Shown here one piece after another: positions 1 to 11,986 of a stretch of 64,000 nucleotides of DNA. A program made the translations under genes and the position numbers. Under the pieces are notes generated by a model. That model searched no databases. It was not told where the DNA came from and saw nothing but the letters and a program-made list of their open reading frames with translations. The DNA comes from Hyposmocoma kahamanoa (Eukaryota > Arthropoda > Insecta > Lepidoptera > Cosmopterigidae), in contig NW_020654080.1 in NCBI RefSeq assembly GCF_003589595.1, positions 8,318,527 through 8,382,526 on the forward strand, given 5' to 3'. The stretch's first letter is position 1. Each line of letters opens with the position of its first letter.

Positions 1-80
1 AGATAAAGTGTCACTCAAGGCTTTAAATTGCAAAGATCGATGGGCCGCTGCCACAGCACTCGTCACACTGAATACATAAA
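1..80 (-). repeat. Repeat A, internal fragment (copy 1)
   Basis: Matches the middle of repeat A in reverse: a TCACTC..GCTTTAAATTGCAAAGATC block followed by CTGCCAC..CGTCAC. The outer part may lie beyond the window edge. See the copy at 11987 for the family description. Confidence 0.7.
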
Positions 81-1401
81 GGTGAAAAAGGAAATAATTC
101 ATACGAGTATCAGTGATAATTATTAAGTAATATCAAAAACAGAATTATCCATTTAAAAAAGAAAAATAATATTTGTCTAGTGATTTGTTTATAAGATGGT
201 TAGCTGCGTCTGCACATAGAAAGCGTTGCACCACGCTCCACCGATCACCCAACGGTTGCAGACTCTGAATAAATTGTTCAAACGTCGCAATTTACTTTAC
301 AGACGAAGATTATACTGGGTGCTCTTAAAGGGTATCATAAAACTATGCAGCCTCCATTTTTATATCAAAAACAATAAAATAAAAAAAAATGTTTGCGACA
401 ATCAGACATTTTTTTTCTGCCTTTCATACATATTGATTTCGATGCATTTGCAAATTACATAGGGCTTCTTTGACGAACTGTGGTTCTTAAGTCTTCTTTT
501 TAGAGAAAACCCGTACTCATCAGTACTCATTTGTGTTAGCAGAACTTTATGTGAAATAAATATAACTTACATTTTCCTATACAATCTGAAAGGTTCGTTT
601 ATAATCTACACTGAAATTGAAACAAATCATTCTGTCAGTCTGATAAGATAAGTATGTGCGCAAGCGCGTACGGCGCTGTGTCGATCGCAAAATGTCACGG
701 ACGCTGTTCGTTTCGAATGTGTTTTATTTGTCTGCCATTTTTATTTCTTGACTATGTAGAGGAGTGCTAATGCTTTTATTATAAGTCATTTACAAAGAAA
801 GTGTTTTGACGTAATGTGATGAAAAAATATTTGTAAAAAATACTTAATTGTCTGTATTCATGCGTAAGGGCATATCGTATAATGATACAGCAATTTTGTT
901 TTAACGACTTTCAATAAAACATAATGCAATACATACATAATGTAGTACAACCATCAAACACAATGTAAAGAAAGCGAACGTATGATGTTTGTATGAACCT
1001 GTTAACATCTTAAAAACTGTTTGACGACTTGAATGTGAAAGTGACAATTGAATTAATACTGTTTGATCTGCTTTTGGCGCGAGAACTTCGTGCGCTCGCA
1101 TCGTTGAAATGTCACCCATACGTATAATCTGATTTTGATTAGCGTGGACCAGAGTGACAGACGTAGTTTATTCAAGCGTATACTGTATTACGTTTTATGA
1201 TTAAAGGTGGCGAAGAGTGATCGAATAAAGATAGCATAGGATAACATTTTGACGTCTGTTGAGGTTGAGGTTATACTATTTTATTTTGAATAAAAAGTCT
1301 CAAAATTTGACGAATAGATGGAGTCACTACTGATATGTGTTGATTATGACTGAAATACAACTATAAGTTCTTTTTTTATGATACAACATCACCTTGTACT
1401 A
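81..1401. other. Unassigned intergenic or intronic DNA
   Basis: No gene or recognisable repeat. A small CpG-richer patch lies near 655-715. Open frames here are under 80 codons and show no family resemblance. Confidence 0.6.
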
Positions 1402-1642
1402 TGACGACCAGGACGAACAGGACGACGGTAGCAAGAGTGCCGCTGAGAGCTGCAAATCTCAAAGATTTGTGAGGTACTGCCACAGTGCCCGGTTGAAGTC
1501 TGGTGTGCCTGTAATTTCGCCAGCACCCTTACCCTTCAAAACCGGAACGCAGTAACGCTCACGTTTCTGCTTGATGGTATACATAGATAAGGTGGCAATA
1601 CTTCCTTGGACGAACTCTTTCACAAGGAGCTCTATTTCTACT
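1402..1642 (-). repeat. Repeat A (copy 2)
   Basis: Reverse-oriented and diverged. It keeps CCAGCACCCTTACCCTTCAA, AACCGGAACGCAGTAA and the end GACGAACTCTTTCACAAGG. The stretch after the first 40 bases is degraded. Confidence 0.85.
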
Positions 1643-1644
1643 AT

Positions 1645-1668
1645 GTATATATATATATATATATATAC
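1645..1668. repeat. (TA)n microsatellite
   Basis: An uninterrupted TA run directly after the end of a repeat A copy, followed by short (ATGT) units. Confidence 0.9.
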
Positions 1669-1708
1669 CTATGTATGTATTTTTATTAAAAAAAATAGTT
1701 TCTTTCTT

Positions 1709-1770
1709 GGTAATATCTAGTGACGGAACGGACAAGTCGTGCGCCCGGTGGTGAGCTACACGCCTGTCCA
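1709..1770 (-). repeat. Repeat A, sense-3' end fragment (copy 3)
   Basis: Begins with the A-family end TAATATCTAGTGACGGAACG and continues to CTACACGCCTGTCC, where similarity stops. The neighbouring copy 2 lacks a clear version of this end, so the two could be pieces of one copy split by the TA run, but the order does not fit a simple split. Confidence 0.75.
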
Positions 1771-2199
1771 AATTACTCTGTCTATTTTCTTTTCTCTCTT
1801 TTTATTTCACTTTCAATTGAATCTTCCACCGTAATCATAGCTCTGTAGTTTTTTTTTAAGTAGGTAACCAGAAGAAATGGTTTTTATACCACATTGCAAC
1901 CTGTAACAGGTTGTTCGACTATTACATGATTAATAATTTATTTTTGTGAATTGATTTTATTATGTTAAATTGATATTGATTAGATAATTATGAGTGTCGT
2001 TGATTTATTTCTTCCTGTATTGATTTCGTTTTTATTATTAGAGCAATTAGGTAGTTATTCTTGTTTGTTGTGATATGAAACTGGAAATCGGCAAATCAAA
2101 GAAGTAGCTGCTTTCAAATATTTATAGTAAATTAATAGACCAAAAATAATATATATTTATATCTAAAGTTGAGAATTCAATCGATAGAGATCTTGGCCA
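1771..2199. other. Unassigned DNA
   Basis: Low-complexity AT-rich sequence. I see nothing further in it. Confidence 0.5.
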
Positions 2200-2425
2200 A
2201 TCTAGTACTCGTGCTGTTGGCAGATGGCGCAGACTTGTTCTAGAGTAGTGATCACGTCAAGGTAAACGTAGTGTAGGACGCCCAGCGGCAAGATCGACAG
2301 ACAACCTGAGAAAGAAGGCCGGCAGCGGCTGTGTGGATGAGGGCGGCACAGGACCGGGAGAGTTGGGGTGCTCAGAGGAAAGCAAAAGTCCAGCAGTGGA
2401 TGCGTGTAAACTGATGATAATGAAT
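2200..2425 (+). mobile_element. RTE-like LINE relic, 3' end of ORF
   Basis: One frame from 2334 reads WMRAAQDRESWGAQ, then KVQQWMRVN and tandem stops (TGA TGA TAA) at 2412-2420. The spacing of QDR, W and V-Q-Q-W is what I know from the extreme C-terminus of RTE-type non-LTR retrotransposons in insects. Upstream, GTAGGACGCCCAGCGGCAAGATC resembles the usual G-R-P run, but the frame is broken. The TGATGATAATGAAT tail after the stops also fits RTE tails. This is a dead 5'-truncated copy. Family assignment rests on motif memory, not a search. Confidence 0.7.
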
Positions 2426-3511
2426 CAATTACACGGTTTGACTATACCTGTTTATATCTAAGCCAGGTTTAAATTTGTCATTTCCCCGTCCACCGCACTT
2501 AATGTGTTAGCACCAGTATATCTATTACATTTGACGTTACTGCAGAATTTGTAGCAAGTTGCCTGTCATAATAGGGTGTTCGACTCATTTTTATATTGTA
2601 TTTATCAACTTAAGAATATGCGGACGATGAAATTGCAAAGTACCACTAGAAAAATGTATGGTTTGGTTGGGAAATGTATTGTCTTGTCATAAAGAAATAT
2701 GATCGCTTTTTTATTTCTGGATGCATGTGTTGCGACTGTCCTCCTTGGTGTTTTGATGCGTTAGTCTTTTATTTAGTTTGTTGTTAAATTTTCTTCTTTC
2801 TTTAACTTGAAAAATATTTAATTTTGTCTTTATTGAAAATATTGTTATATATTAATTTATTCAGGCTTTATATTTAAATACGTTGCGCTTTCCTTTCGTC
2901 GTCTGTTTTTTTCATTCATAAAAAAATGCTTTACTTGCTGTGTACTATTCGTAAAGCTAAAGTACACGAATAAAGACATTGTCTTAGTAATTTTCTCAAA
3001 AATTTCGATTCTATTTCCACATAAAGTACTTAAGTACATTGTTAACAAAGAATTTTAATTTGGATAGAAGAACAAAAAGAATTTCTGGTATTTGTCAAAT
3101 ACTCTATGCAATTTACAAAGTTACAGTGAAATATGATCAGCCTTAGCAAATTACCAATGTTTGACTGCTCTGACTTATTTATAGAACCTCAAATGTCAAC
3201 TACGCCGTTTATGTAAAATTGTTTTGTGTTTGCCTACAATTTAAAGCCATTAAACTGAGTGCTTAGAGAAATACAAGTGTAATCTGTCATATGAAACTTT
3301 TGGTAACGTGTTTTGTTATGAATGATTATTATAACTGTAATTTTCGAGAAATATATTACTTGAGACCAAACGCAATCGATGTATTGTTGAAAGCTGATTT
3401 TGTAATCTTGGTTCTGATACATCTCTATAAGGCTACTGATTTGAAAGTTTCTGGTCCTGAAATTTAATTTACCTGATATTATTGGTATATGAATTTTGAA
3501 CGAGTTCTTTT
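2426..3511. other. Unassigned DNA
   Basis: AT-rich with no gene or repeat I can name. A 111-codon minus-strand open frame covering 3234-3569 runs into the neighbouring repeat A and looks fortuitous. Confidence 0.5.
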
Positions 3512-3787
3512 TTCGTAGCACCAAGTGACGGGACGAACAAGTCGGTTGTCGATCAAGTTGCAGTGTCACTCAGAACTTAAAAATCAAAGATCGGAGAGGC
3601 ACTACCACTGCGCCCGCCACCCGGAGACACAAGTTGACAAGTCCCATTTACCTGTAATTTCACCAGCACCCTTACCCTTCAAAACCGGACGCAGTAATAT
3701 GAGCATTACTGCTTGGCGGCAGAAATAAGTCAGGTGGTAGTACTTCCCTGGACGAACTCTTTTACGAGAAGCTCTACTGCCACTAAA
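3512..3787 (-). repeat. Repeat A (copy 4)
   Basis: Near full length in reverse, from a T run through CAAGTGACGGGACGAACAAG to GCTCTACTGCCACTAAAA. The region after the first 40 bases is shortened relative to other copies. Confidence 0.9.
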
Positions 3788-4944
3788 ACCTACGTACATA
3801 TGTAATTAATGGTGCACTAAAAACTTTTGGTCACGTAAGTCCATATCGCTGCTTGTCAAGAATAGTGGCCCAATCGACAGATTTAGATTTCTGTGCGCCG
3901 ATGAATAAGATGCTTTTGAGAACGCCTCTGTTTCAGGAAGCTATCGATATATGAACACAGATTATAGATCGGTAATATCTGGTTATTACGTCAGTCGAAC
4001 CTGTAGAAAGTTGCATGAGACAATTTCGTGACTCCACGACGTATTATAAGCAAATATACAATTCATTTCGACGTTAAGTACGAATGAAACATGTAAATAT
4101 CCCCAAAAAATACAGTTAAAACGGTTTTGCTTTTCGACTAATTTAAGAGCTGCAGTAGGAATTCGTTTGCTAATTTGTTAAGTTCTCATGATTTCTTTGC
4201 AGGAAATACGTATAACAATTTGGATTCATGGTTAGTGAATTTGTTTTTTCCATGTAGGGACTACTAACCTTGTTTATTATCTTTGTTGTAAAATAACCCT
4301 ATAATTTTTTGTGTTGTTAATTTTTTAATTGTCGACGTTGACCTTTTTCATTATGTAATCTTTTTGTATTATATTGTTGTAATTAAGGAAAAACAGACAT
4401 CGGATATTGTTTAATTTGAAGTTTCCCGTTTTATCTCAATCAAAGTAACTTGTTCCTAATTTCCTCAGCAAAAGTTATGATCAAATCTTCAACGAGAACA
4501 AAGGTAATATTGTTCTGAAGAAGATGTGCCATTGCAAAATATTGCGTGACTGGTCCATTTGTGAGGCTACGCTAAACATTGTGTTTGCTACGGAGGTAGT
4601 AATAAAACCATTTGAGGCAGACCTGTGAATATATCCTTGGAAATTTTAAATTGTAATATTAACATATGGTAGCGTCAGAGCTCTCGGAAAAATATTGGAA
4701 TACAGCAAATACAACGGGACCTTAGCATAAAATTTATAAAAAGGATATGTTGTTTGCTTAAGGCGTGACTTTTTTTACGGTTTGTGCCAATGATTCATTG
4801 TTAACTTGGTCTCAAAACTTGCTTGAGTAAATTGTATTGTCACGAGTTTAAAGGAGGTTTTGCAATTACTATAAATATATCCGGAATAAAAATAAGTATG
4901 TCCAAAGGACTAAGTGGAGGACATGAAGAACTACTTTACGTCTG
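3788..4944. other. Unassigned DNA
   Basis: No gene, no recognised repeat. Confidence 0.5.
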
Positions 4945-5153
4945 GATGATTATAATAATAGTCATAATAATAATAATGTGCCAGACATCCGCGCAAATTA
5001 CCGAGCTCAAACCAAGAATTGAATAAACTCCGAAGCACTACCCAGAGCACCCAAACCTGAACCAATTTAGAAAAGTTTATTTCCCAAATTAGGCGAACCA
5101 GGATTATCCTCATCCAGCGCCTATAGTGCAAACCGTTGGGCCACCGAGGCCAT
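4945..5153 (-). mobile_element. tRNA-derived SINE, family S3
   Basis: Read in reverse it has the S3 head GGCCTCGGTGGCCCAAC, the middle AACTTTTCTAAATTGG and a (TTA)n tail, seen on the plus strand as ATAATAATAATAATG. The head resembles a tRNA A-box region; the B-box region is worn. Compare the copies at 19664 and 22187. Confidence 0.8.
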
Positions 5154-7769
5154 CCAAATATTACTTAATACTCATGAGACAATTAACTTCTAAAAATGGA
5201 CTGATGCATATGTATCAGCTTCTTATAAGTCAACATTCACCTTCAAACTACAATGTCCGAAAAAACTTGAACAAACAAGTGGAGCAAAATAGTTTTGTTG
5301 TACTACTGATCGGATTTATAAAACAAAAGAAGTAATTGGACCTTTCTTCCGCAACGCGAGGTCAGCCGTGACCAATGCGAATTCCTCAATCTAAATATTC
5401 CAACCAAAATTGACCATCTAAACAAGGCCCCCCGTTCTAAAAGCAATGCTCAACTGTATAGCTCTTACATGTCTTGTCAGTTTTATTACTTTAATACAAA
5501 AAATACCCCATATTTTTAAAACCGCTTTCTTGTCAAATGGATCAATGATAACTGGTTAAGTTTTTAGACCATGAAACTGCTATAGTGCCATTAAATTGAA
5601 GAGTACGTTGTTTTATGCCAGAACTCAATTTTTTCCGAGAATTTAGATTTACAATCCAATCATAATTTTTCGCGGTGGATTACCGGGGCATCTGGATCAG
5701 ATACATTTTTTATTGAAAAGAACAAAGCATGAATAACTAACGAAAAAGACGCACTTGGAATGGCAGTCGATTCGGAGAGGTCCACCAATATATCAGTCAT
5801 GTTAGTGTGTTATTAGTGTCTGTATAGTATATCTATCTAGTAAGCAAGATAAGTGTAAAGTCAATGGTGGAGTTTTGACAAGTTAGCGTTAAGTTAACCC
5901 CTGACGCAAAAGAAAGAGAATTTATAAGTTCGAAGCCTTTGTCTGTGTATCTCTATTTGTGTCTATTTGTGTGTCTGTCTCTATATCTATTACTTCTAAA
6001 TAGATGGACTGATCTCAATGCAGTTTCTTTTAATTTGATGGCTTATTTCATTCGAATGGTTGTTAGCTATGTTCGATGAGCATCTGTGCAGCTGTTTAAA
6101 GATCATCCACTCTTTAATATGGTAATCTTGATCTGCTGCTGCAACCAGGACAGTTATCAGACTACCTAACTCCTCAACTACTTATACAGTAAAACTGTTG
6201 ACTTTGGGATCATTAAATTGGTCTAGGTGGGTTGTTAGCTTATTATTAGTGACTTTATCGATTTTTTAGAGTACTCTATTTTGTATCATTGTTTTTTAAA
6301 ATTTGTATTTAAATCTTATTTTTAGACTCTTGTTTAACGTACATTACTATTTAATCATTTGGTTCTTTAACCGAGTTTTGGATAGATTGATATTAATTAT
6401 TATAGAACTCATTGTTTAATTTTGTAACCTTTTTTTTTACTATATGATTCATGATTTTCATCGTTTCTTTTCTATCTAAAGCTTATTCATACAACTTGCG
6501 AAATGCTGACTAAGAAGTTGAGTGTTTGTCCATTTTAATGATAATAATCTGTTTAGATGTAAATGTATGCTCTTGTGGACAAAGCATCAAACTAGTAAAT
6601 AAACGGATGCATTGATGCAAGTCTCTTTTAAAACAACCCGGGCTTTCTCCAGTGGTTCATAACATAATGATACCATTATAAGAGCATTAGCCGCATAGTC
6701 TTCTAGCTCTACTGTCAACAAGAGGGCATTTGCGTTAAATAGTATACTTTGATAGCATTGCCGTCGTATACTAATATCCGAGTCCCTTTCTCCGGAACTT
6801 AATGTGTTTTTGTTCTGTGTAATATTTGGTCATTGTCACGGCTATATCTTATTGGACGTTCTACAATATTCAATAATAGATTTTTGTTTCAGGGTTATCA
6901 ATATCATTTTCTATTTGGTTCTAACTTAAAAACATGAACTTTTTCCCTGCAAAAACTTGGCTTTTGTGGTCAGGACAACAACAAGTTGAAATTTGTATAT
7001 CGCTAAGGTAACGTACAAATTTTCGGGTTTCTCTTTATAAATCCAAAAAGGCAGCGTTATTTTTCAAATCAATAGTATATTTGAACCAACGCATTGATGA
7101 CAGGCAACCTAGAAATGTGTAGATTTGTGAGATTATGTAAATATCACTATATGCATGTGGCTATGTAAGCAGCTATGTAAATACCATTGTGACAGACACA
7201 AAAGCAAAGTGGCAGGAGTATAGCAACTCCTTTCTTGCTGATCAAGTTACTGTCAAACCAGAAACAGAACCTTTGTGAAATAATGTCATGTAGTGACAAT
7301 TGGTTTTCAAGCACAACCGGAGTATCTTTATGGTGCGACTGAATAGACATCTTCTAGTCCAACTCATTCCATCGCAGATCCTGTCTTTGCTCCATTTATT
7401 TAAAAAAAAATGGGTTTAACGAAACTTGATATTTTTCTTTTGGTCTTGTTTTAATTTTAAATATTTACATTCGATCCAAAAAGTTAAACGAGAAGATGTT
7501 AAAAGAATCTATAATTTATTCGATATAAATAGTACCAAACCAGGCCTCTAAAGAATTTGTTCGGCCGAGTTCCAGCAGAAGCGTTTGCGAAACATTTCTT
7601 AGCAAAAATCACGATTCTGACATTTCAAATATCGCAGGCGGAGTAGAGCATGGCATTTGTGCGCCGGCGCATGCCATTCGAGCCTTTCGAGGATCGCACG
7701 CAAACTTAACTGGTACACACTTGAAATTTTCTAGACAACGAATTTCGAACTCTCAAACGTTAGTTTGAA
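5154..7769. other. Long unassigned stretch
   Basis: No gene. A GTCT/CTAT-rich simple region lies near 5935-5995. Around 7630-7685 there is a CpG-rich imperfect palindrome centred on GCGCCGGCGC. Otherwise nothing recognisable. Confidence 0.5.
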
Positions 7770-7970
7770 ATTTTGCGAACGGAATTGTTATAACAATCTT
7801 TATGCTTCAGTTACCATATCGCCATATATCTTTCTTAATGTGTTTATGTGTTTATTTTTTTTATTACAATTTCTCTTGTTTAATCAGCTGTTTATCACCT
7901 ACCATTTTCAAGTTTTCAATTAAGAATCTTTCAGATGTATTTAAGTATAGTCAATACAAAAAGATCACCC
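7770..7970. repeat. Dispersed repeat L, uninterrupted copy
   Basis: Shares TTGCGAACG, TTATAAC, CTTTATGCT, TCTTAATGTGTTTATG, TTCTCTTGTTTAAT and AATCTTTCAGATG, in the same order, with 48735-49215, where a repeat A copy interrupts it. Class unknown; no coding content. Confidence 0.65.
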
Positions 7971-8084
7971 CCCTTCGTTATGGTCCTCATGCAACGCGTT
8001 GATTACAATCATCATCCTGCCTTTATGGCATTTATGGACATCAATTGGGGTGTTATATTTTAATATGGTTCAGATTAGTTTGCA

Positions 8085-8260
8085 CTAATATTACGTTGAT
8101 TGATGACTTTACCATCTCAGTCAGCTGTGAGCATGGGACCTGTTTAAGAGTTCGAATTGTTGTTGGTTTGTTTGAAAAAACTATTATAGGTACGATTTCG
8201 ACCCGAAAAAAAATAATTTAATTTCCAATTGCATATCAAAATTGCGAAAGACTAAGAACT
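8085..8260. repeat. Family C foldback element, right half (copy 1)
   Basis: Contains TGAGCATGGGACCTG, TTGGTTTGTTTGAAAAAAC, then a diverged ATAATTTAATTTCC and a tail ATTGCGAAAGACTAAGAACT, matching the asymmetric tail of the complete copies at 10376 and 56691. Confidence 0.75.
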
Positions 8261-8967
8261 ATATGAAACTTATTATGTATATTATGCGAAATATTGTATC
8301 TCCTATTTAAACATACATATAAAAGTTATCGACAATATCATTCGTAGAATCTTGAAATATCTCTTAATTACACCAAAGGAGTGAGGTTACTTTAAAAAAA
8401 CTGTATATTATGTCTATTTGTAATCGCAATTGAAGCAGTACATAATTCTAAGTTGCTTAACAATGCTCCCAAAAGGCTTAAAACTAAAATGTCCAGGAAC
8501 CCGTAAAGGGCTGGCGAAACGTCGATGTCAGACAATTTAGATAAAGTCCAACTTGGATGTATGTCAAATGTCAAGTCTAGTATCATAGCGCAAACATAAT
8601 GTTGCCGACGAAAAATTCAAAACTGTGCTTTTGCTACTAAAGTTACATTTTAACGTTCGATGAGATAGCCTTTCTTGACTGTAGGTTTAAGTTTGCACTG
8701 CAAATGGTTGTTTGTGGGCGGAATTATGCATTGGTCATTGTAGATGACCGCATTGTTTGATTGATACGCTATGATTGTGTTTTGTTTTAGTTTTACAATT
8801 TTCGTGGATTTCTTGGGTTTTGTTTTTAAAATGGGTGGATTTTTTTTAAAGAAGTCTGTATAATATTTAATTTCAAATTTACCATGAGATGAAGGGAAAC
8901 ATCAACATTGGGACGAAACTGTACACTTTTTAGCAGCAGTAGAGCTTCCTGTGAAAGAGCTCATCCA
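8261..8967. other. Unassigned DNA with one family-C-like motif
   Basis: GGAACCCGTAAAGGGCTGGC and GAAACGTCGATG near 8495-8525 resemble the core of family C, with no flanking match. Otherwise nothing recognised. Confidence 0.45.
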
Positions 8968-9055
8968 GGGAAGTAAATAAATAAATAAAATAAATATTAG
9001 ACAACATCACATACGTTGCTCTGATGTTAGTGACGCTAACTATTAAGTCTATGAG
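8968..9055 (-). mobile_element. SINE S5, tail-end fragment
   Basis: AAATAAATATTAGACAACATCACATACG followed by a CTCTGAT block equals, in reverse, the tail half of S5 (complete at 24492 and 50541). The tRNA-like head is absent. A repeat A copy begins about 40 bp further on. Confidence 0.7.
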
Positions 9056-9093
9056 AACGATTATTTCTATGTTGGTATTCGTATGCGTTCTAC

Positions 9094-9374
9094 TTTTTTT
9101 ATAATATCAAGTGATGGGATGAACAAGTCGTATGCCTGATGGTAAGCTACATGCCTGTCCATGACAGTTGCAGTGCCACTCAGAGCTTTAAATCGCAAAG
9201 ATTTGAGGGGCACTGCCCTGCCATTCTGAGACATAAGTTGACAAGCCACATGTGCTTGTAATTTCACGAGCAAACTTACCCTTCAAAACAGGAACTCAGT
9301 AATGCTCACAATACTGCTTGGCGACAGAAATAGGTAAGGTGACAGTATTTCCCTGGACGAGCGTTTCATGAGTT
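9094..9374 (-). repeat. Repeat A (copy 5)
   Basis: Reverse, near full length: T run, ATAATATCAAGTGATGGGAT at the start, and CCTGGACGAGCGTTTCATGAG at the damaged far end. Confidence 0.9.
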
Positions 9375-10257
9375 GTTGTGCGGACGCCGGTAAAAAATAC
9401 TGTAAAATATTTCATCTAAAATGCGCAGTAATCGCGAAAACGTAACAACTCGATATTTTCTCCGAAATCATTAGCTTTGTCTCTTTTAAAGTAATAAACC
9501 TTGACAACGAAATTTAGTAATGTCCATGGTTTATAATATAAAAAATTACCAGTTACTAATGATATGCTCATTAGCACATATTATAGTGACAACAAAATTA
9601 TTAATGCATTCGATAATCAGTACCTTAACTTTTGTATACATAAGACTGAAAATGAGTTTTTAAAACTGCAAATATAATTTTGTACATTCGAACTAACGTT
9701 CAAAAATAATAAAAAGGTCACACATTTGTGATGAAATTGTGATTGTAATTAACATTTCTATGTTACATTAACATTTTATTTATTGTTATTGGACACGAGA
9801 CATTCAGGGTTATTGCTAATTGATTATTTATTGTGTTTCAAAGTCATTAGTTTATTTGTCTTTAGTTTCTTGACAAATTGGTGCATTGCCGTTAGGCTTA
9901 ATTCACATGGTCGCGGTACGGAATGGACGCGAATCTTTAACCCATAGCATAAAGAACTTGTACAAATTAGATACGAGTCAAACAAAAGATCGCGCGTCTT
10001 TCGGAGAAATCTCGCGCAGTTTCGGGCAGTCCAGCAGATACCATATCGTAACTACTTTAGCTTTGTACGTTGCACAATGGACAAAGTTAATACAAAGTTA
10101 CAAAAAATCAATGGCATTGTAATTGAGCTTTAACCGCTAAGTGATATTGACTAATTAAACATACACACATTATACATACATTCGTCAAATCGAGATATGT
10201 ATGTAAAACTACCAGAGTTGGAATTTATAATCCTTTTGTAATAAATTATGAACGGGC
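9375..10257. other. Unassigned DNA
   Basis: A 78-codon open frame beginning at a TTG covers 9886-10122 in slightly more GC-rich sequence, but has no recognisable domain. No repeat identified. Confidence 0.45.
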
Positions 10258-10330
10258 GGTGTTAGCTCAGTGGGAAAACGGTTGTTTCGCAATTGAGAAA
10301 TCCACGGTTCAAATTCCTGTGGCGGCATGT
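10258..10330 (+). mobile_element. tRNA-like sequence, probably a SINE head (S6)
   Basis: TTAGCTCAGTGGG resembles a Pol III A box, and CCACGGTTCAAATTCCTGTGG forms a T-arm-like stem with a B-box-like GTTCAAATTCC. The two ends (GGGCGGTG and GGCGGCATG) do not pair as an acceptor stem, and no clean anticodon arm forms. A tRNA-derived SINE head or a tRNA relic is more likely than a tRNA gene. It is the only copy in the window. Confidence 0.55.
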
Positions 10331-10375
10331 ATCTCTTTTAAAAGTTACACAAGTAGTATAATGATACGACTATTA

Positions 10376-10594
10376 AATTGGAAATGAAACTATTTTTTCC
10401 GTTCTAAATCGCGAATATTTGTTTTTTCAAATAAACCAACGTTTGTTTATAAATCCCATAACAGCCGTGAACATGAGACCTGTGAAAGGGTCGAAATGTT
10501 GGTTTGTTTAAAAAAATATTATATATTTTATTTATATCAGATAAAAAACTTAATTTCTAATTTGCAACAATTACGAAAACTTAAGAAATCGAGA
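10376..10594. repeat. Family C foldback element, complete with 8-bp duplication (copy 2)
   Basis: The left arm starts GGAAATGAAAC. The arms meet at AACAGCCGTGAACATGAGACC. The right arm reads back through GTTGGTTTGTTT, and a non-palindromic tail ends AACTTAAGAAATCGAGAT. The octamer GACTATTA lies immediately left (10368-10375) and right (10595-10602), which I read as the target-site duplication and which fixes both ends of the family. Confidence 0.8.
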
Positions 10595-10682
10595 TGACTA
10601 TTACTTTTTGTTAAACGGACAATCTTAATAAAACCTTTTCTCGTACGAATACATTGGCGGTTTTATTCCATAAGGCTTTATA

Positions 10683-10934
10683 ATTGGACGTAGTTAAGCA
10701 AAAAGGATCCAATCCACAAATTATCAAAAAATTAGTTATATGTATCAAACGGTTCCCAAAGTCTAACCTCTTAGACCACCAAAAAAATCAACATTCAAAC
10801 ATAAATAAATATCTCTGGAGTTACATGACATTGCAAGTTTTGAAAGTAAAACAAGAATACTTTTAAGCTTCAAACTGACATATCTGAAAGTGACTGGATG
10901 TGCATTGGATCCTTTTTGTTTTACTATGTCCAAT
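10683..10934. mobile_element. MITE family F (copy 1, intact ends)
   Basis: A 252-bp element with 31-bp terminal inverted repeats: left ATTGGACGTAGTTAAGC followed by AAAAAGGATCCAAT; right ATTGGATCCTTTTTG followed by TTTTACTATGTCCAAT. TA lies on both sides, the target duplication expected of Tc1/mariner-type MITEs. A 60-codon open frame inside is incidental. Related copies are at 42266 and 53870. Confidence 0.9.
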
Positions 10935-11721
10935 TATAGGACGTCCGATAAGCCCACCGATTTTATCATGTTAATTATCACACTTGTAATACCTAATCAC
11001 ATGTCGTACAAGTGACAACATGATTTGTGACTGAACATACTTTTATTTACCATTGTTAAATGCCTCTATTGCTTAATACCAAATGAATAGGTACAAACAT
11101 TCTTATCACGACTGTAATTACTGAGCTTAGAGACCGATCAAAGTACTGTGTTTTGATTAATTTGATTATATTGATTACAATGATTGATAAGGTATTGTAT
11201 TATTGTCCTTTAAAAAGGCCAAATATTACAGGTCATAAGTACCTACCCGGAATAGACGAGCGTTAATGATAGGAATTATTATAAGAGGACTGTACTTGTA
11301 CACGATTCTATTGTTTCAATGCCAACAAGGTACTTACTGAACAAGTTCTTACTTAGTTACTTTAATAATTTAGAAACATCGCCTCTGTAGGATAAAAATG
11401 TAAATGGATACCTAGTCTACAGCCGTTAGTTGAAAGTGCGCATGTGACATTTTTCAAAAATTTTGTTAATTTGTTAATTTTGCTGTGATCAGTAAAAAAG
11501 GTGGATTTGTCACTATTTTTATTTTTGTTATTGGTGGACAAGATGTGAAGTTACCGCAAGAGAGCAAGTAGAAATTTTAAATTTCGTTTCCTTAAACATT
11601 ATTTTCTCGGTTTTGAGTCTGTGACATGAGCCTTTTCAACTAAAACGGTGCTTTTCTAATTTTCTATTTAAATCTGAGTCACATCCTTGGTATAAGAGTG
11701 TTCTTTTATTATTAAGAAATA
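10935..11721. other. Unassigned DNA
   Basis: AT-rich, with no gene or recognised repeat. Confidence 0.5.
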
Positions 11722-11830
11722 AGTGCGCATTTGACCTCCATACAACCTGATGGAAAGTGTCAACTATGGAGTATGCAAACCTTAATAATGACTATTCACT
11801 CTCGCCTTGAAAGAGGGTTAGTGGTCTAGA
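11722..11830 (-). mobile_element. Jockey-like LINE 3' end (family E, copy 1)
   Basis: GTGCGCATTTGACCTCCAT followed by ACCTGATGGAAAGTG matches, in reverse, the 3' untranslated end of the copy at 36960. Only the last ~100 bp of the element survives. Confidence 0.75.
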
Positions 11831-11986
11831 TGGCAGAGTATTATTATTAATAGTGGGATAGAACATCTGTAGCACTATTGAGTCTTTACATGTCCAGTCT
11901 GGTGGCCGCTAGTTAGTTTTGTATAATAAAACCACATGTTATCATATTTCAAAAGTATTTCTGTCGTATGAAAAGTCATAAAAAAA

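Noticed and set aside
3234..3569. 111-codon minus-strand open frame
   Set aside because: Starts in repeat A and continues into anonymous sequence; no recognisable domain and no neighbouring exon signals.
10258..10330. tRNA gene
   Set aside because: A- and B-box-like motifs and a T-arm are present, but the ends do not pair as an acceptor stem and no regular anticodon arm forms. Read as a SINE head or tRNA relic.
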